64,000 nt of DNA from Iris pallida (taxonomy: Eukaryota > Streptophyta > Magnoliopsida > Asparagales > Iridaceae): contig JANAVB010002199.1 of NCBI GenBank assembly GCA_029216955.1, positions 13,518,417 through 13,582,416 on the forward strand. Direction: 5' to 3'. Within the stretch, counting starts at the first letter, position 1; every line of letters begins with the position of its first letter. Made by a program: the position numbers and the translations under genes. This document shows positions 1 to 10,211 of this stretch, one piece after another. The notes beneath the pieces are model-generated. The model worked only from the letters and a program-made list of their open reading frames with translations, did not search any database and was not told where the DNA came from.

Positions 1-1
1 G

Positions 2-928
2 TTCTACTGCAACCTAACTCATGATGATACACATATTTATTCACGGGTTGCGGGCTTTGACATCTCGTTTGATGATTTCGATTTGGCCGAACACCTTGAA
101 CTCCAAGAGCCAAACTCATGGAAAAAGCTTGTTGAAGGTCGATCGTTTCAATTTCCCGATGGGTCTTCACTTGAAAGCTTCAAGGACGACTTGTGTACCC
201 CGAACACACGTCCTCGTAAGCTTTTGGCCAAGTATCTCAATCCCTATTTTTATGAACTTCATCGGATTATCTTTAACACCATTCTACCCAAAGCGGGATC
301 CACCGATGAAGTCACCTACTTTGAAATCTCGGCCTTATATCACCTCCACTTTTATATACCATTTAATCTTTTACGTACAATGATGTATTGGATGATTTAT
401 TCTAGGAAGAAACCAAGATCCTTAGTTTATGCTTTGTATCTTCCTATGGTATTTCGTGCTTTTCGTATACCTCTTGATGAGTGTCCGTTCTTACCTACCC
501 CTGCCTTTCTTTCAAAGGCACGGAGGCTTCAGGCAGTCATTGGCTCACCAGTCGTGTCTGAGCATTCTGATGATGAGCCAGATGCCCCTTCTTTGGGACA
601 GGATCCTCCTCCTCCTCCTGCCACTCTCGAGTCTCTTCAGACCATGCTCCGCGATAGCTTCACCTTAGAGGATGATCGTTGGACTCAGCTGGATTACCGG
701 ACCACCCTGCAGATGAGTGCTATCAGCAACTCGCTGCACGATATTCGGTACTTCATGTCTCGCCATCCTTCCATGCCTATTCCTATGGAGCGGGACCCTG
801 GTCGTGAGGGCTATCGTATCGATGACCCTTGGGTTATTCGCTACTTGGATCCGGATGCGGCCTTCGTGGACCCTCGTCGTTCCTTCACTGATCCATCAGA
901 CGACGTTGGGCCTTCACGAGCTCGATGA
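2..928 (+). CDS. Env-like ORF of Sirevirus A (5' partial)
   Basis: The frame is open from base 2 to a TGA at 926-928, so the true start is left of the window. The first residues, FYCNL, match FYCNL in the Sirevirus C ORF, and the two proteins stay collinear through an NYELHR/FYELHR-type block, a TILPK block, a proline-rich stretch (PPPPP, about codon 202) and a C-terminal acidic/Arg region. This family follows pol in SIRE1-like elements and is often annotated as a putative plant transposon protein. I see no signal peptide or clear membrane segment in this part, so 'env-like' is a position-based name and the function is unknown. No internal stop is present. Confidence 0.75.
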   Translation, partial: FYCNLTHDDTHIYSRVAGFDISFDDFDLAEHLELQEPNSWKKLVEGRSFQFPDGSSLESFKDDLCTPNTRPRKLLAKYLNPYFYELHRIIFNTILPKAGSTDEVTYFEISALYHLHFYIPFNLLRTMMYWMIYSRKKPRSLVYALYLPMVFRAFRIPLDECPFLPTPAFLSKARRLQAVIGSPVVSEHSDDEPDAPSLGQDPPPPPATLESLQTMLRDSFTLEDDRWTQLDYRTTLQMSAISNSLHDIRYFMSRHPSMPIPMERDPGREGYRIDDPWVIRYLDPDAAFVDPRRSFTDPSDDVGPSRAR

Positions 929-1138
929 TGGATATGGACTGCTACTTGCTACTGCTACTAAGGATCATAGCTTATGTTTCTTTCTGCACTTTGGATTTTA
1001 GTTGCTTTTATGCACTTTGATTGTATTAGACTTATTATGAGTTATGACTTTTGAGACATTTAGTAGTTTTATCAGTTTTTATGCAGTTTCTTCTATTATC
1101 TTTTGGTGTGCTTGTTAGTTCTTAATTGATTATCGTTA

Positions 1139-1380
1139 AATTGCTAAATGCCAAAAGGGGGAGATATTTGTATATTCCATATTCTTTTGTCTCTGTATCT
1201 GTGCTTTTAGGAGAATGTTCTTATCAGACCAACAAGATTCAAAGCAATGTTTACGGGGAAGCTATTTTTTAAGCTCGGTACTGATTACGGGGGAGCTATA
1301 TTTTTTTGTCCTTAAATGTGTCCAGGTATGAATATTGAATATACAATTATTATTTTGTCAATTATCAATATAGGGAAGAT
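1139..1380 (+). promoter_or_regulatory. Multiple polypurine tracts before the 3' LTR of Sirevirus A
   Basis: An AAAAGGGGGAGATA tract lies at about 1153-1166 inside a context (TTGCTAAATGCCAAAAGG) that recurs in Sireviruses B and C. A second tract, TAGGGAAGAT, ends at 1380 and abuts the LTR. It is the expected primer for plus-strand DNA synthesis. Repeated tracts are known in Sireviruses. Confidence 0.7.
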
Positions 1381-2321
1381 TGTTGACACAAAGTCACAGT
1401 CAACCAAATATTGATAGAATTGACTAAATAATACTTGTGATAATTCAATACGACACATGAAGACTACATCCAGCACAAGTCAGACGACAGATCAGTTTTG
1501 CAAATGTAATTCATTTTTGAGTCTGTATTTTATAATTTTATTGAGTCTAGACTTATGTAAGCTGATTTGTGCTGAGCATCTGAGACTTAACCTATACCCT
1601 ACCCAAAATCCAAAAGCTCCACATACATCCAAATAAGCCCATTGGCCCAAAGACCCATTCTGTGCTTTGAAGACAGAGTTCGGGCCGAACTCTGCCTCCA
1701 CACAGAGTTCGGGCCGAATTCTGTCCCCTAAAAATTAGCACCCTAATTTTTAGGGTTGGCTGGTCGCAAGTTGTCCAACGGCCAAATTTTTGAAAATTCC
1801 AACCAGAATTCTGGCCGAATTCTGCCTACCTAGTATCCTATAAATAGGCCATGAATTCTCTCATTTTCATTCATCCAATCTTCTCTTCTCTTCTCTCTAA
1901 AGCTCAATACAAGCCATACCCTTCTTCATCTACTAGCCACAAGCTCCCTAAGCCTCAAGTGCTCAGCATTTTTCAGTTAGGCGTTTGTGCAAGAGTTCAA
2001 GAAGTCGCTTGAAAAATTCCAAGCATCGCCACTGCGATCTTTGTAAGAAGTTGACGTGCTCTTCTGAAGAAAAGGCACGGGGTGTAACTACTATTTCACA
2101 AATAGTAGATTTAATCCTGAGCTAGAATTCTCAGGCCTGGACTAGTCCTCTACGAGGAAAACCAGGTTAAAAATTGGCTGTATTTGCGTATGCTTCCTTT
2201 CTCCTTATTTATTTCCGCATTTACTCTGATTATTTTCACTTGTGAAAGAGTTTAATTTTTAATTGGCTATTATCGCTATAAACTCTATTCACCCCCCTCT
2301 AGAGTTGCCATCTGTTCTTCA
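1381..2321 (+). repeat. 3' LTR of Sirevirus A (941 bp)
   Basis: The LTR starts TGTTGACAC right after a polypurine tract and probably ends at CTTCA (2321), matching the end of the Sirevirus B LTR read on its own strand. It contains EcoRI-like palindromes built on GTTCGGGCCGAATTCT at 1677-1830, a TATA box (TATAAATA, 1839-1846), and the CACCCCCCTCTAGAG block near its 3' end that all three Sirevirus LTRs here share. The 3' end is inferred, since no left target duplication is available. Confidence 0.75.
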
Positions 2322-3611
2322 ATTCTAAACTATAGCTGATGCCCAAGGTCGACCTCCTCTTTGTCTTATTTATTAAGCTCCACTTCAGTGTACATTGGCA
2401 TTCCCTCCTAACCTTCATCAAAATCTAGTGAACAAAACTAGGTCGTCAATACGACGAACAAGTCCTCAGTCAAGGAATGAGTTCAGTAAGGTAAGGTAAG
2501 ATAATAAAATTACGAAAATTAAACTGAAGGAAAGGATAATTTTAAAAAGTAGATTTACTGATAAGAATTTCCTTATGGTATTTGCATCTTTTTCTAAAAG
2601 AATTTTGGTGTCAGGTATAAATGTGTAAACCTCAGACAAATCTTATATACAAATGCAAATATTTCGAGAAACGCTTCTCGATCACACTACAGCAATATCT
2701 TGGCAATAGTCCCAGTTATCCGGGATCAGATTTATACTAAATAGGCGGTGCTTAGATTTATCCATCCCATTAGTATCAGGAATCACGTAATGATGTGATA
2801 TAATTTAAGATAACACATGAGTTGTTTTTCGAGTTATCGGAATCAAGTGTTATAACAATTGTCGTATGACTTAGAATTTTTCAAGAATATCGGAACCAGG
2901 CTACATTGGACATTATAGGGCCGAATTTGGGGATAGAAAATATGAAACAGGAAAGTGAGCTAAGCCTCACCTCGAACATCGTATGGCCGTACGGATGTCG
3001 ATAACAGGAACTGGTCAGTTTTTTTAAAATATAATATTGTAAGAAGGTGTGGTCCAAAGATTTCTCTCCCATCCAGATACAATTCTAACTTACAATGTAA
3101 TTTAGGTTATTGGTTAACCTCGATTTGTATCTCGTTCTTCATGTAATAGGAAAACATATATTAAACGAAAAAATGGATAAACAGGGAATTCTGTTTTAGC
3201 AGAATAAATGTTAAACTAAAAATTTATGTGCCCAAGGCAACACTTTCAAGGATTTCAGGGTTAGAATTGTGCCAGAAAATTTGATAAAATCATGAACTAG
3301 GTTTTAACCATTTCGACTTTCCAAAAATGGTCAACTCTAGTATTTTTCAAAAAAATTGGCAGAGTCTCCTTTGTATTTTGGAGTCCAAAATTTTCATAAA
3401 AGTATAAACACACCCGGAGCAACCCTCCGTAGAATTTTCGGGTATGTCGACCCCTTCGGTGGAGCAACTCTCAACACCGGTACACACGCAATTATAATAT
3501 GAAATAGAAGTTTATAAAACAAACAAAAAATCAATTTCTTATTGAGGTCGCGTGCTTAGCGTTCTTACTAGTTTGCAATGATGAATCATAGCAAATGATT
3601 TTGGCTCCGGT
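2322..3611. other. Unassigned AT-rich DNA
   Basis: I find no convincing ORF, RNA gene or terminal repeat here. It does not resemble the LTRs at 11806 or 58429, so it is not an obvious 5' LTR for the gypsy element that follows. It could be older transposon sequence or host intergenic DNA. Confidence 0.5.
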
Positions 3612-4010
3612 ATCCTTGGAAAATTAGGGATTTGAAATTGGGGCTTGTTCTTTCTTCTCAAATAATTTATCACCTAGATTGTGGAGGAGAAGGAGATGGT
3701 GGAGGTTATGATGATGATGGAGAAGATTGTGGTGGTAGCGGCGAGCAGCCACGAGGGGAACCCGTCGACGGTGAGGAGGTGGTCGGCCAGCAGGAGGTGG
3801 CGAGGGAGGCCGCCGGCTGTGGGTGCGGGCGTGGGTCCGGGTGTGGATGAGAGTGGGAGATAAGAGGAGGATGGAAAGAAGAGTGAGAAAGAGGAAAAAG
3901 GAAATAAGGGTTGTGAGAGAGTGGGGATGAAGGGAAGAGGGAAACTAAGAGGGGGAGAGAGAGAGGGGGAGGGTCTGTTCAGTTGGGAGGGGATTACTCT
4001 CATCTTCCTT
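3612..4010 (-). pseudogene. GC-rich, coding-like fragment, origin unknown
   Basis: Composition changes sharply here. On the minus strand a CT-rich leader-like stretch (about 4010-3860) is followed by GC-rich codons open from 4003 to 3674 (109 codons). They include a DGFPSWL motif followed by an Ile/Thr-rich run. The pattern resembles the 5' end of a plant gene, as if a fragment had been captured or left behind. DGFPSWL recalls the segment just before the catalytic domain of type I pectin methylesterases, but that match is too short to rely on. The plus-strand ORFs through the same bases look like shadows. Confidence 0.3.
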
Positions 4011-4359
4011 TTTTTCTTTTTTTAACATCATCATTAAGAAACAAGAGTCAAAAGACTCGTTTGCCCTCCGAGCATCATGCATGGTGACACATAGGCATGA
4101 GTTCATGCATGGTGACACTTGGATGGTGAGGTTGGTGGGAGAAAATTTGAAATTGCAACATTTGTCTAAGGATATAAATGAAAAGTAAGTTCTCCTTTCC
4201 TTCTTTATTTATTTCTTCTTCTTCTTCTTTTTTTTGAAATATCAATTAAATATAGATAATCCCATTTCCAAAAATTTATTTAATAATTAAATAAAAATAG
4301 AATTCGAATAAAATATGAATACATTATTTGTTAAAAAGTAGCTACGACACATTTTCTTC
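4011..4359. other. Unassigned AT-rich DNA before Gypsy 1
   Basis: The stretch contains pyrimidine runs and AT-rich sequence. I see no primer-binding site or LTR end, so the 5' boundary of the gypsy element is undefined. Confidence 0.4.
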
Positions 4360-4626
4360 CATGACATTGTTCCTGGTCCGACCGATCAGCTGGGTGCAGC
4401 ACCTCCAGCAAACTAGCAACAACAAGTGAACCAGCTATAACCTGGGGATCAAGCCCAACACTCAAGGGCAGCATCCCGAGTCATGCCTTTCGGGGATCAA
4501 AAGCCACCAGTTTATCCAGCCCAGCCTGCAGAGCCTGACAAGAGAGTCCTAATGGGACTCATCCGGGACTTACTTGCATCATAAGATCGTCGGAGAGATG
4601 CCTTGTAGCAGACAGTACAAGCAGCC

Positions 4627-5640
4627 ATGGGCAGAGTTGGTTATCAAGGAAACAATGAGGCCAATAGCTTCAAGTGCTTGAACCCTTCTTTTTTCAGTAG
4701 AATTGTTGCTGATGCTTGGCTTCAGGATATAGAGGTTATTCTGGAGGTAGCTAGGATTCCAGAGGAAGAGAAGGTAGCCATTTTACGCCTGCAGTTAGTG
4801 GACTTAGCCCCCAGCTGGTAGGTGATACAAGCAGTTGGTTTGATGATGCCTGTCTTATGGGCGGTATTCAGTGACAAATTCCAAACGAAGTACTTTGATG
4901 CAATAGCTCGGTATGATTTGCAGACAAGGTTTAGCAATCTCAAGCAGATGGGAAGGACGGTCGATGGATATACGATCGAGTTTTCTAGGCTTAGTCGGTT
5001 TGCTTCTACCTTGGTGGAGACTAAATTGGACCGAGCGCAGCGATTCCAGCAGGGTCTCCACATAGAGATCATTCTAGCAGTGGAGCAGTTTGAGCACCAG
5101 ACCTTTGATACAATTTTGCGAGCAGCAAAGCATCATGAATATACCTCCCAGAGGGTAGTATATGGAACTGGATGACGGAAGAGGCCTCATAGACAGTTAT
5201 CTCAGGCATCAACACCAGCCCCGGGAGCTAGGGCTTTGACCATTAGAGCTCCTAGGAGGACGACCACAGTTTCGTCGGTTCAACACTCTACTCCAATATA
5301 TCCTCAGTATCAGAAGCAGAAGCAATCTTTCTCAATGGACTGCTCTTATTGTGGGAACAATGGACAATAGTTTCATAGTGTCGTAGAGCACAAGGATTAT
5401 GTTTAGCTAGTGGGACACCGAATCACATAATTGGGTCCTGTCCACATAGAGCCAGTTCATCTTCATCATCCTTAACCAGTCCATCGGTTAGGGCACCAGT
5501 GCAGCAGTAGCAGTTCCACCCTCCGAGGCCGTTACCGTCTCAGGCTCAACAGTATGCTCAGGCCCAATCTCAGATTCAGAATAGGCAGAGAGGTCTCCAG
5601 CAAAGGGGACCAGCACTAAGAGGACAGGGTTAAGCTATGG
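4627..5640 (+). pseudogene. Gypsy 1 gag remnant
   Basis: The frames encode a retrotransposon gag domain: an AWLQDIEVILEVARIPEEEKV block, then TKYFDAIARYDLQTRFSNL and TVDGYTIEFSRLSRF, with a stop codon at 4819-4821 and another after 5172. A CX2C half of a zinc knuckle (CSYCGNNG) lies at about 5341-5365, but a stop codon follows and the spacing to the His and last Cys is lost. Gag would form the virus-like particle. Decayed coding sequence, without start or 5' leader, extends back to about 4360. Confidence 0.7.
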
Positions 5641-5660
5641 CTCTGACGATAGCATAAGAA

Positions 5661-6167
5661 TTGCAATCAGCTGAGGTGGTGACAGGTATCATTCTTGTCA
5701 ACTCTTTTCTAGCATCAGTACTATTTGATTCGGGTGCATCGCATTCATTTATGTCTACACGATTCGTAACACGGATAGGACTGGAGCCCGAGTCATTATC
5801 AGTAAGGCCCAATATACTTACTTGTAACGGTTTTGTGGGAGTAGATAGAGTCTTTTCCTCGTGTCGAATCCTAGTTAGCGGTAGAGAGTTTCTCGCTAGA
5901 TTGATAGAATTTTCGATGACCGACTATGATGTGGTCCTAGGAATAGATTGTTTGAAGGATCAGTATGCAAGAATAGACTGTCATATTGGCAGGATTATTT
6001 TTCCCGACGAAGAAGAGTTTTCATTTTCCAGGGGCAAAGTAGAACCTTCTTCGCCGATCTTGCGGATGGCAGTAGCAGAAGCAGTTCAGTTTCCCAGAGT
6101 AGTTGAAGAACTTCCTGACGTATTTTTCGAAAAGCTTCCAGGTATACCACCAGAGAGAGAGATATAG
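5661..6167 (+). pseudogene. Gypsy 1 protease remnant
   Basis: This is a retropepsin-like domain with its active-site motif DSGASHSF (near 5727) and the downstream VVLGIDCL block of gypsy proteases. The local frame is open for 168 codons to a TAG at 6165-6167. The protein ends in the FFEKLPGIPPEREI linker that normally runs straight into reverse transcriptase, so the TAG splits one polyprotein. The first codon is not a natural start. Confidence 0.75.
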
Positions 6168-6238
6168 AGTTTACCATTAATTTAATTTCAGGGACGATAC
6201 CAGTATCAGAGAGAGTCTACAGAATTGCACCATCATAA

Positions 6239-7415
6239 TTGGAGATCTTGTACAAGATGATTGAAGAACTCATAACCAAGGGATTCATTTGTGCTAGTGG
6301 ATCGCCTTGGGAAGTCCCGATGTTTCTTATGAAGAAGAAGGATGGTACGTCAAGATTATGTGTTGATTATCGTACCTTGATTTTTGTAACAATCAAGAAC
6401 AAATATCTCCTACCAAGGATAGATGACTTATTCGATCAACTCGGTAGAGCAGCAGTATTCTTGAAGATTGACTTGCGATCGGGGGACCATTATATCAGAG
6501 CCAGAGAGTAAGATATCATGAATATGGCATTTAGATCTAGATACAGGCATTAGGAATTTCTTGTTATGCCATTCGGAGCGACCAATGTGCCAGTAGTATT
6601 CATGGATCTCATGAATCGCATATTCATGCCTTATTTGGATCAGTTCGTGATAGTCTTTATAGACGATATTTTGGTCTATTGCAAGAGTGAAGCAGAGCAT
6701 AAGCAACATCTCTAACCAGTCCTTTAGATTCTTAGAGAGCACTAATTGTATGAAAAGTTCAGTAAGTACAAATTTTGGCTTGATCGTATTTCGTACTTAG
6801 GTCACATCATCACCAGAGGTAGAGTAAAAGTGGACCCACAGAAGATAGTAGCTATAGAGACGTGGCCAGTACCTAGTACCATCATGAATTTCACAGTTTT
6901 CTAGGATTGGCAGGCTATTTTCGACAATTTGTGTCAGACTTTGCTCGAATTTCAGTACCATTAACGCAGTTGACCCGTATGGATGTACAATTTACTTGGA
7001 CAGCAGAGTGTCAGAGTTCATTCGAGAAGTTAAAGTAAGGATTGATGACGGCACTCATTCTCACGCTTCCAGATGGGACTGGAGGATTCTTAGTTTATTG
7101 TGACGCTTCAGGCAGAGGATTAGGATTCGTTTTAATGCAGCATAACAAAGTAGTAGCTTATGCATCATGTCAGCTTCGTTATCATGAAAGGAATTACCCA
7201 ACCCATGACTTGGAGTTAGCAGCGGCGGTTTTCGTACTCAAGCTTTGGAGGCATTATTTGTATGGAGATCGGATAGAGATTTTCACCGAACACAAGAGTC
7301 TTAAGTATGTGTTTACCCAGAAGGATCTTAACATGCGTCAGAGAAGGTGGCTAGACCTATTGGTGGATTATGACATCAACCTGCGGTATCATCCTAGAAA
7401 GGCCAACGTACTTGC
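6239..7415 (+). pseudogene. Gypsy 1 reverse transcriptase and RNase H remnant
   Basis: Reverse transcriptase blocks appear in order: [20 protein letters not shown], then [14 protein letters not shown] and the catalytic FIDD motif (6656-6667, equivalent to YxDD). Stops occur at 6509-6511 and several times between 6550 and 6740. An RNase H domain follows, with [28 protein letters not shown] and [16 protein letters not shown] (about 7095-7340). The reading reaches RKANVLA and is broken there by the solo LTR at 7416. It continues at 10207 as LADALSR. No function is expected. Confidence 0.8.
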
Positions 7416-10206
7416 TGTAATGCATGTGGTTCGTATTACGTATTTTTGGAATACGTGTACGTATTTATTCTTGTATTGCATGATTTCCTTGTTTAATTCC
7501 TTCTTGGCTTGGCTTGGTTATTTCCTTGGGTTGGTTTGGCCTGGCTTGGTTTTGCTATTGGTTCATGATGAACCCATGGATGAACCCCCTACCTACCACC
7601 ACCATTCATATTTATTAGCCCTCTTCATTCTCTCTCTTCATTTATCATCTTCTTCTTCCTCATTTACTTCCCTACCTACCAGAGAGAGAAGAGAGAGGTC
7701 TAGGCAAGTACAACTTGCTTCATGGAAGAACTCCAATTTTATTACTTCATTCTCTTCCTTACTACATTCTAAAGCACTTTAGTACTTGACATTTTCACTT
7801 TCCATGGCTAGATTCTTGTAGATCTAAGTTTATTTTATTTTCGGATTTCTTAGGTTTTGATCTACTTAATCTTGTTATTTTTGAGTTTTGATGGTTTTAT
7901 GTTGTAGAAAATTTCGTTCTACCCCATTTTGACCTACGGAAGTTCGGATTTAGGCTCCGGATGATGGAGTTATGGAGCTTGAGGACTTGGCTCTCATGGT
8001 GTTCTTTTTCTCTGAAATTTTGGAGAAGATGAACAGTGCTTGACTTGACCGCATGAATATTCACACGACAAGTGTTCTATCCAGCCGCATGACTGGAAGT
8101 TCTTGAGCCGTATGAGAGTTGGACTCACTTAGCCGCATAACTCGCTCAATTCCCAGCCGCATAAGTTCTGAACTCTGCAGCCGCATGCGCCATTTCCGCT
8201 AGCCGCATGAGGACTTCACCCTGAGCCGCATGAACTCAACACTCGCGAGCCGCATATGCACACTTGCTTCCAGCCGCATAGGCATTGCTCCCCCGCAGCC
8301 GCATGAGTACTCTTCTCTTCTGAGCCGCATATGGTTCCCTTCCCCCGCAGTCGCATGGGTTGCTTCTTCTCGAGCCGCATGGAACCACACTCCCCCCCCC
8401 CCCGGCCGCATGTACCTGATTGGCCAGCTAGCCGCATGAGACCCATTCCCCCAGCCGCATGAGTTTCCTATCTTCCTGACCGCATGCGCCCCCTTATCTT
8501 AGCCGCATGGGATCCAGTGACCCTGGCCGCATGCGCTCTCCTAATTGGGCCGCATGATTCTACCCTTTTCTGATCGCATATGACTTAGCCGCATGACTCT
8601 TCTATAGCCCTGAATATTGATATTTTATTAGATATTTTACGTCCGTTTTATATCCTTACGCCTTTTGTCATGAACTTGATAATCATGGATTTATTTAATA
8701 TGTTTGGAAATGATACCTGAGCATGACACGATAGTGACCCGTAGTGTTGCACTCTTGACAAGAAAACCTGACATGACCTGATAGTGGCCCGTCGTGGCGC
8801 ACTCCTGACAAGAAAACTTGACATGATAAACCTGACATGATATATCTGATAAGCTGTTGCGACGGCTACCTGACATGACATGACCTGTATAATTACCTGG
8901 ACACCGTGGGCGATTGTGCTTGTACAAATAAACCAGTCCTGTCTTACATCATGTCTAGGGAGGGACTCCTGAGTACCAGGGTCAGGAGTACCTATTGAAA
9001 TGGACTAAGGTTAATAACTAGATTAACACATTAGTCATGAAGAGATTTCCCAGCTACAGGTAATCCCGTTACCTGGGCGCGCCTGGGATCTGTAGCCTGC
9101 CGTCGAGTAGGGCACATTTCCAGTACACTGTCATGTGTTGCACCTTTCAAGCTACCTAAGGGTACATGCGTTTCCTGGATGGTGTACCCACCTGAATTTA
9201 ACCCATAATTTCGACATGGGTAACCTGGATGGTCTACAGGACTTGTGGCTGTGGAATAATCTCACTGCATCTTGTTAGTAATTAGGCCTGTGATAACCCT
9301 AGTTAGTTAAAGTATTAAGCCGTAATTCTTGCTTGGCCGTGATATGATTGAATGGAGTCTAACCTGTCTAGCCTTGTCCTGATCCTGTTCCAGACTACTG
9401 CATGACCAGAATGCCTGTATTTATTTTACCGATAAATGGTGAGAATTCCAAGTTCTATTCAGACGAAGGGTTACAACCCCGGTCCTTGTTTAGTTTACGG
9501 GTTGTAACCTGGTAATTTGAATAGTTCCATGGTTATCTCGTCGTATATCATCCTGATGTGTTTTCTTTATTTCCAGTTCTTACTTTTATATCTTGTGCTG
9601 ATTGCTGGTTTTAGTTCCTAAGTGAAGCTTCCTTTATGGCATTGCTCTTTCTGGGATCTGACCCAGCTGGTTTTGTATGGCCAGATTTCGGAGCAGCTCC
9701 AGAGGATCCACCGCTTTTCCAGCCCGATGGTGAACACCAAACGTAACCCGGACAACGAGTGGGTTTATTTTTGTTCTCCCACTTTATTGTAAAAATATTC
9801 TTTTGAGGCATTTAGCCGACGAGCACCTGTTTAGCTCGATTGCACTTTACTTACTGTCTGCCTACGGGCTGTAACATGATTGACAGATCCTAGGGTTGAT
9901 CATGTATGACTAAACTCTTGCTAGTCCTCATATTTTGTAACGACTAGCTTCATGATCAGCTGAATATGTAATATTTGGGACGCCTTATTATTGTATATTT
10001 AATGATCATACATCTTATAACATTTACTTACTTGCTGATGATTGAGACACTAGGCTTGTTCATGACCATAGGAGACTGTTGGCTTGTAGTTAAACCCTCA
10101 CGTATCTAGACAGCCGTGACCGTATAGCGAGATGGAATCCATTTCAATATACGTAGCTGGCTATGTCTGCCCCCGCTCTCCAGTATTCTGGTTCTGGGGC
10201 GTGACA
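7416..10206 (+). mobile_element. Solo LTR (2791 bp) inside Gypsy 1
   Basis: The block begins TGTAATGC and ends GGGGCGTGACA, with the 5-bp direct repeat CTTGC on both sides (7411-7415 and 10207-10211). Removing it and one CTTGC restores the ADALSR junction between RNase H and integrase. No internal gag-pol is present, so this is a solo LTR left by LTR-LTR recombination. The CGTGACA end and the length suggest a chromovirus-type gypsy LTR. It contains the AGCCGCATG array (8048-8602), and about 55-bp duplicated units around 8719-8830 (each with GATAGTG and TTGACAAGAAAAC or CCTGACAAGAAAAC). Confidence 0.85.
8048..8602 (+). repeat. Array of about 23 AGCCGCATG cores with variable spacers
   Basis: About 23 copies of a core close to AGCCGCATG occur at intervals of roughly 20-30 bases in one orientation. 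The core is well conserved, with occasional GACCGCATG, GGCCGCATG or AGCCGCATA. The sequences between cores differ from copy to copy in both content and length. The array lies in the first half of the solo LTR. ORFs read through it encode only Arg/Cys/Ser-rich repeats and are not genes. Confidence 0.9.
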
Positions 10207-10211
10207 CTTGC

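Larger units (their letters stand above)
1..2321 (+). mobile_element. Sirevirus A, 3' portion (Ty1/copia, SIRE type)
   Basis: This is the 3' end of a plus-strand Sirevirus cut by the left window edge. In order it has an env-like ORF, a non-coding stretch with several polypurine tracts, and one LTR. The ORF aligns with the one in Sirevirus C (55239-56540), and the LTR shares its layout and several blocks with those of Sirevirus B. Gag, pol and the 5' LTR would lie to the left, so the target duplication cannot be checked. If the LTR ends at 2321, the following ATTCT would be the right copy. Confidence 0.85.

Noticed and set aside
8199..8446. Minus- and plus-strand ORFs with repeated MRL/CGS-like residues
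   Set aside because: They are translations of the AGCCGCATG array; no start context, domain or codon signal.
8048..8602. Possible CRISPR array (short repeats, unlike spacers)
   Set aside because: The core is only 9 bases, is imperfect, has no dyad, no cas genes are near, and the setting is a plant LTR.
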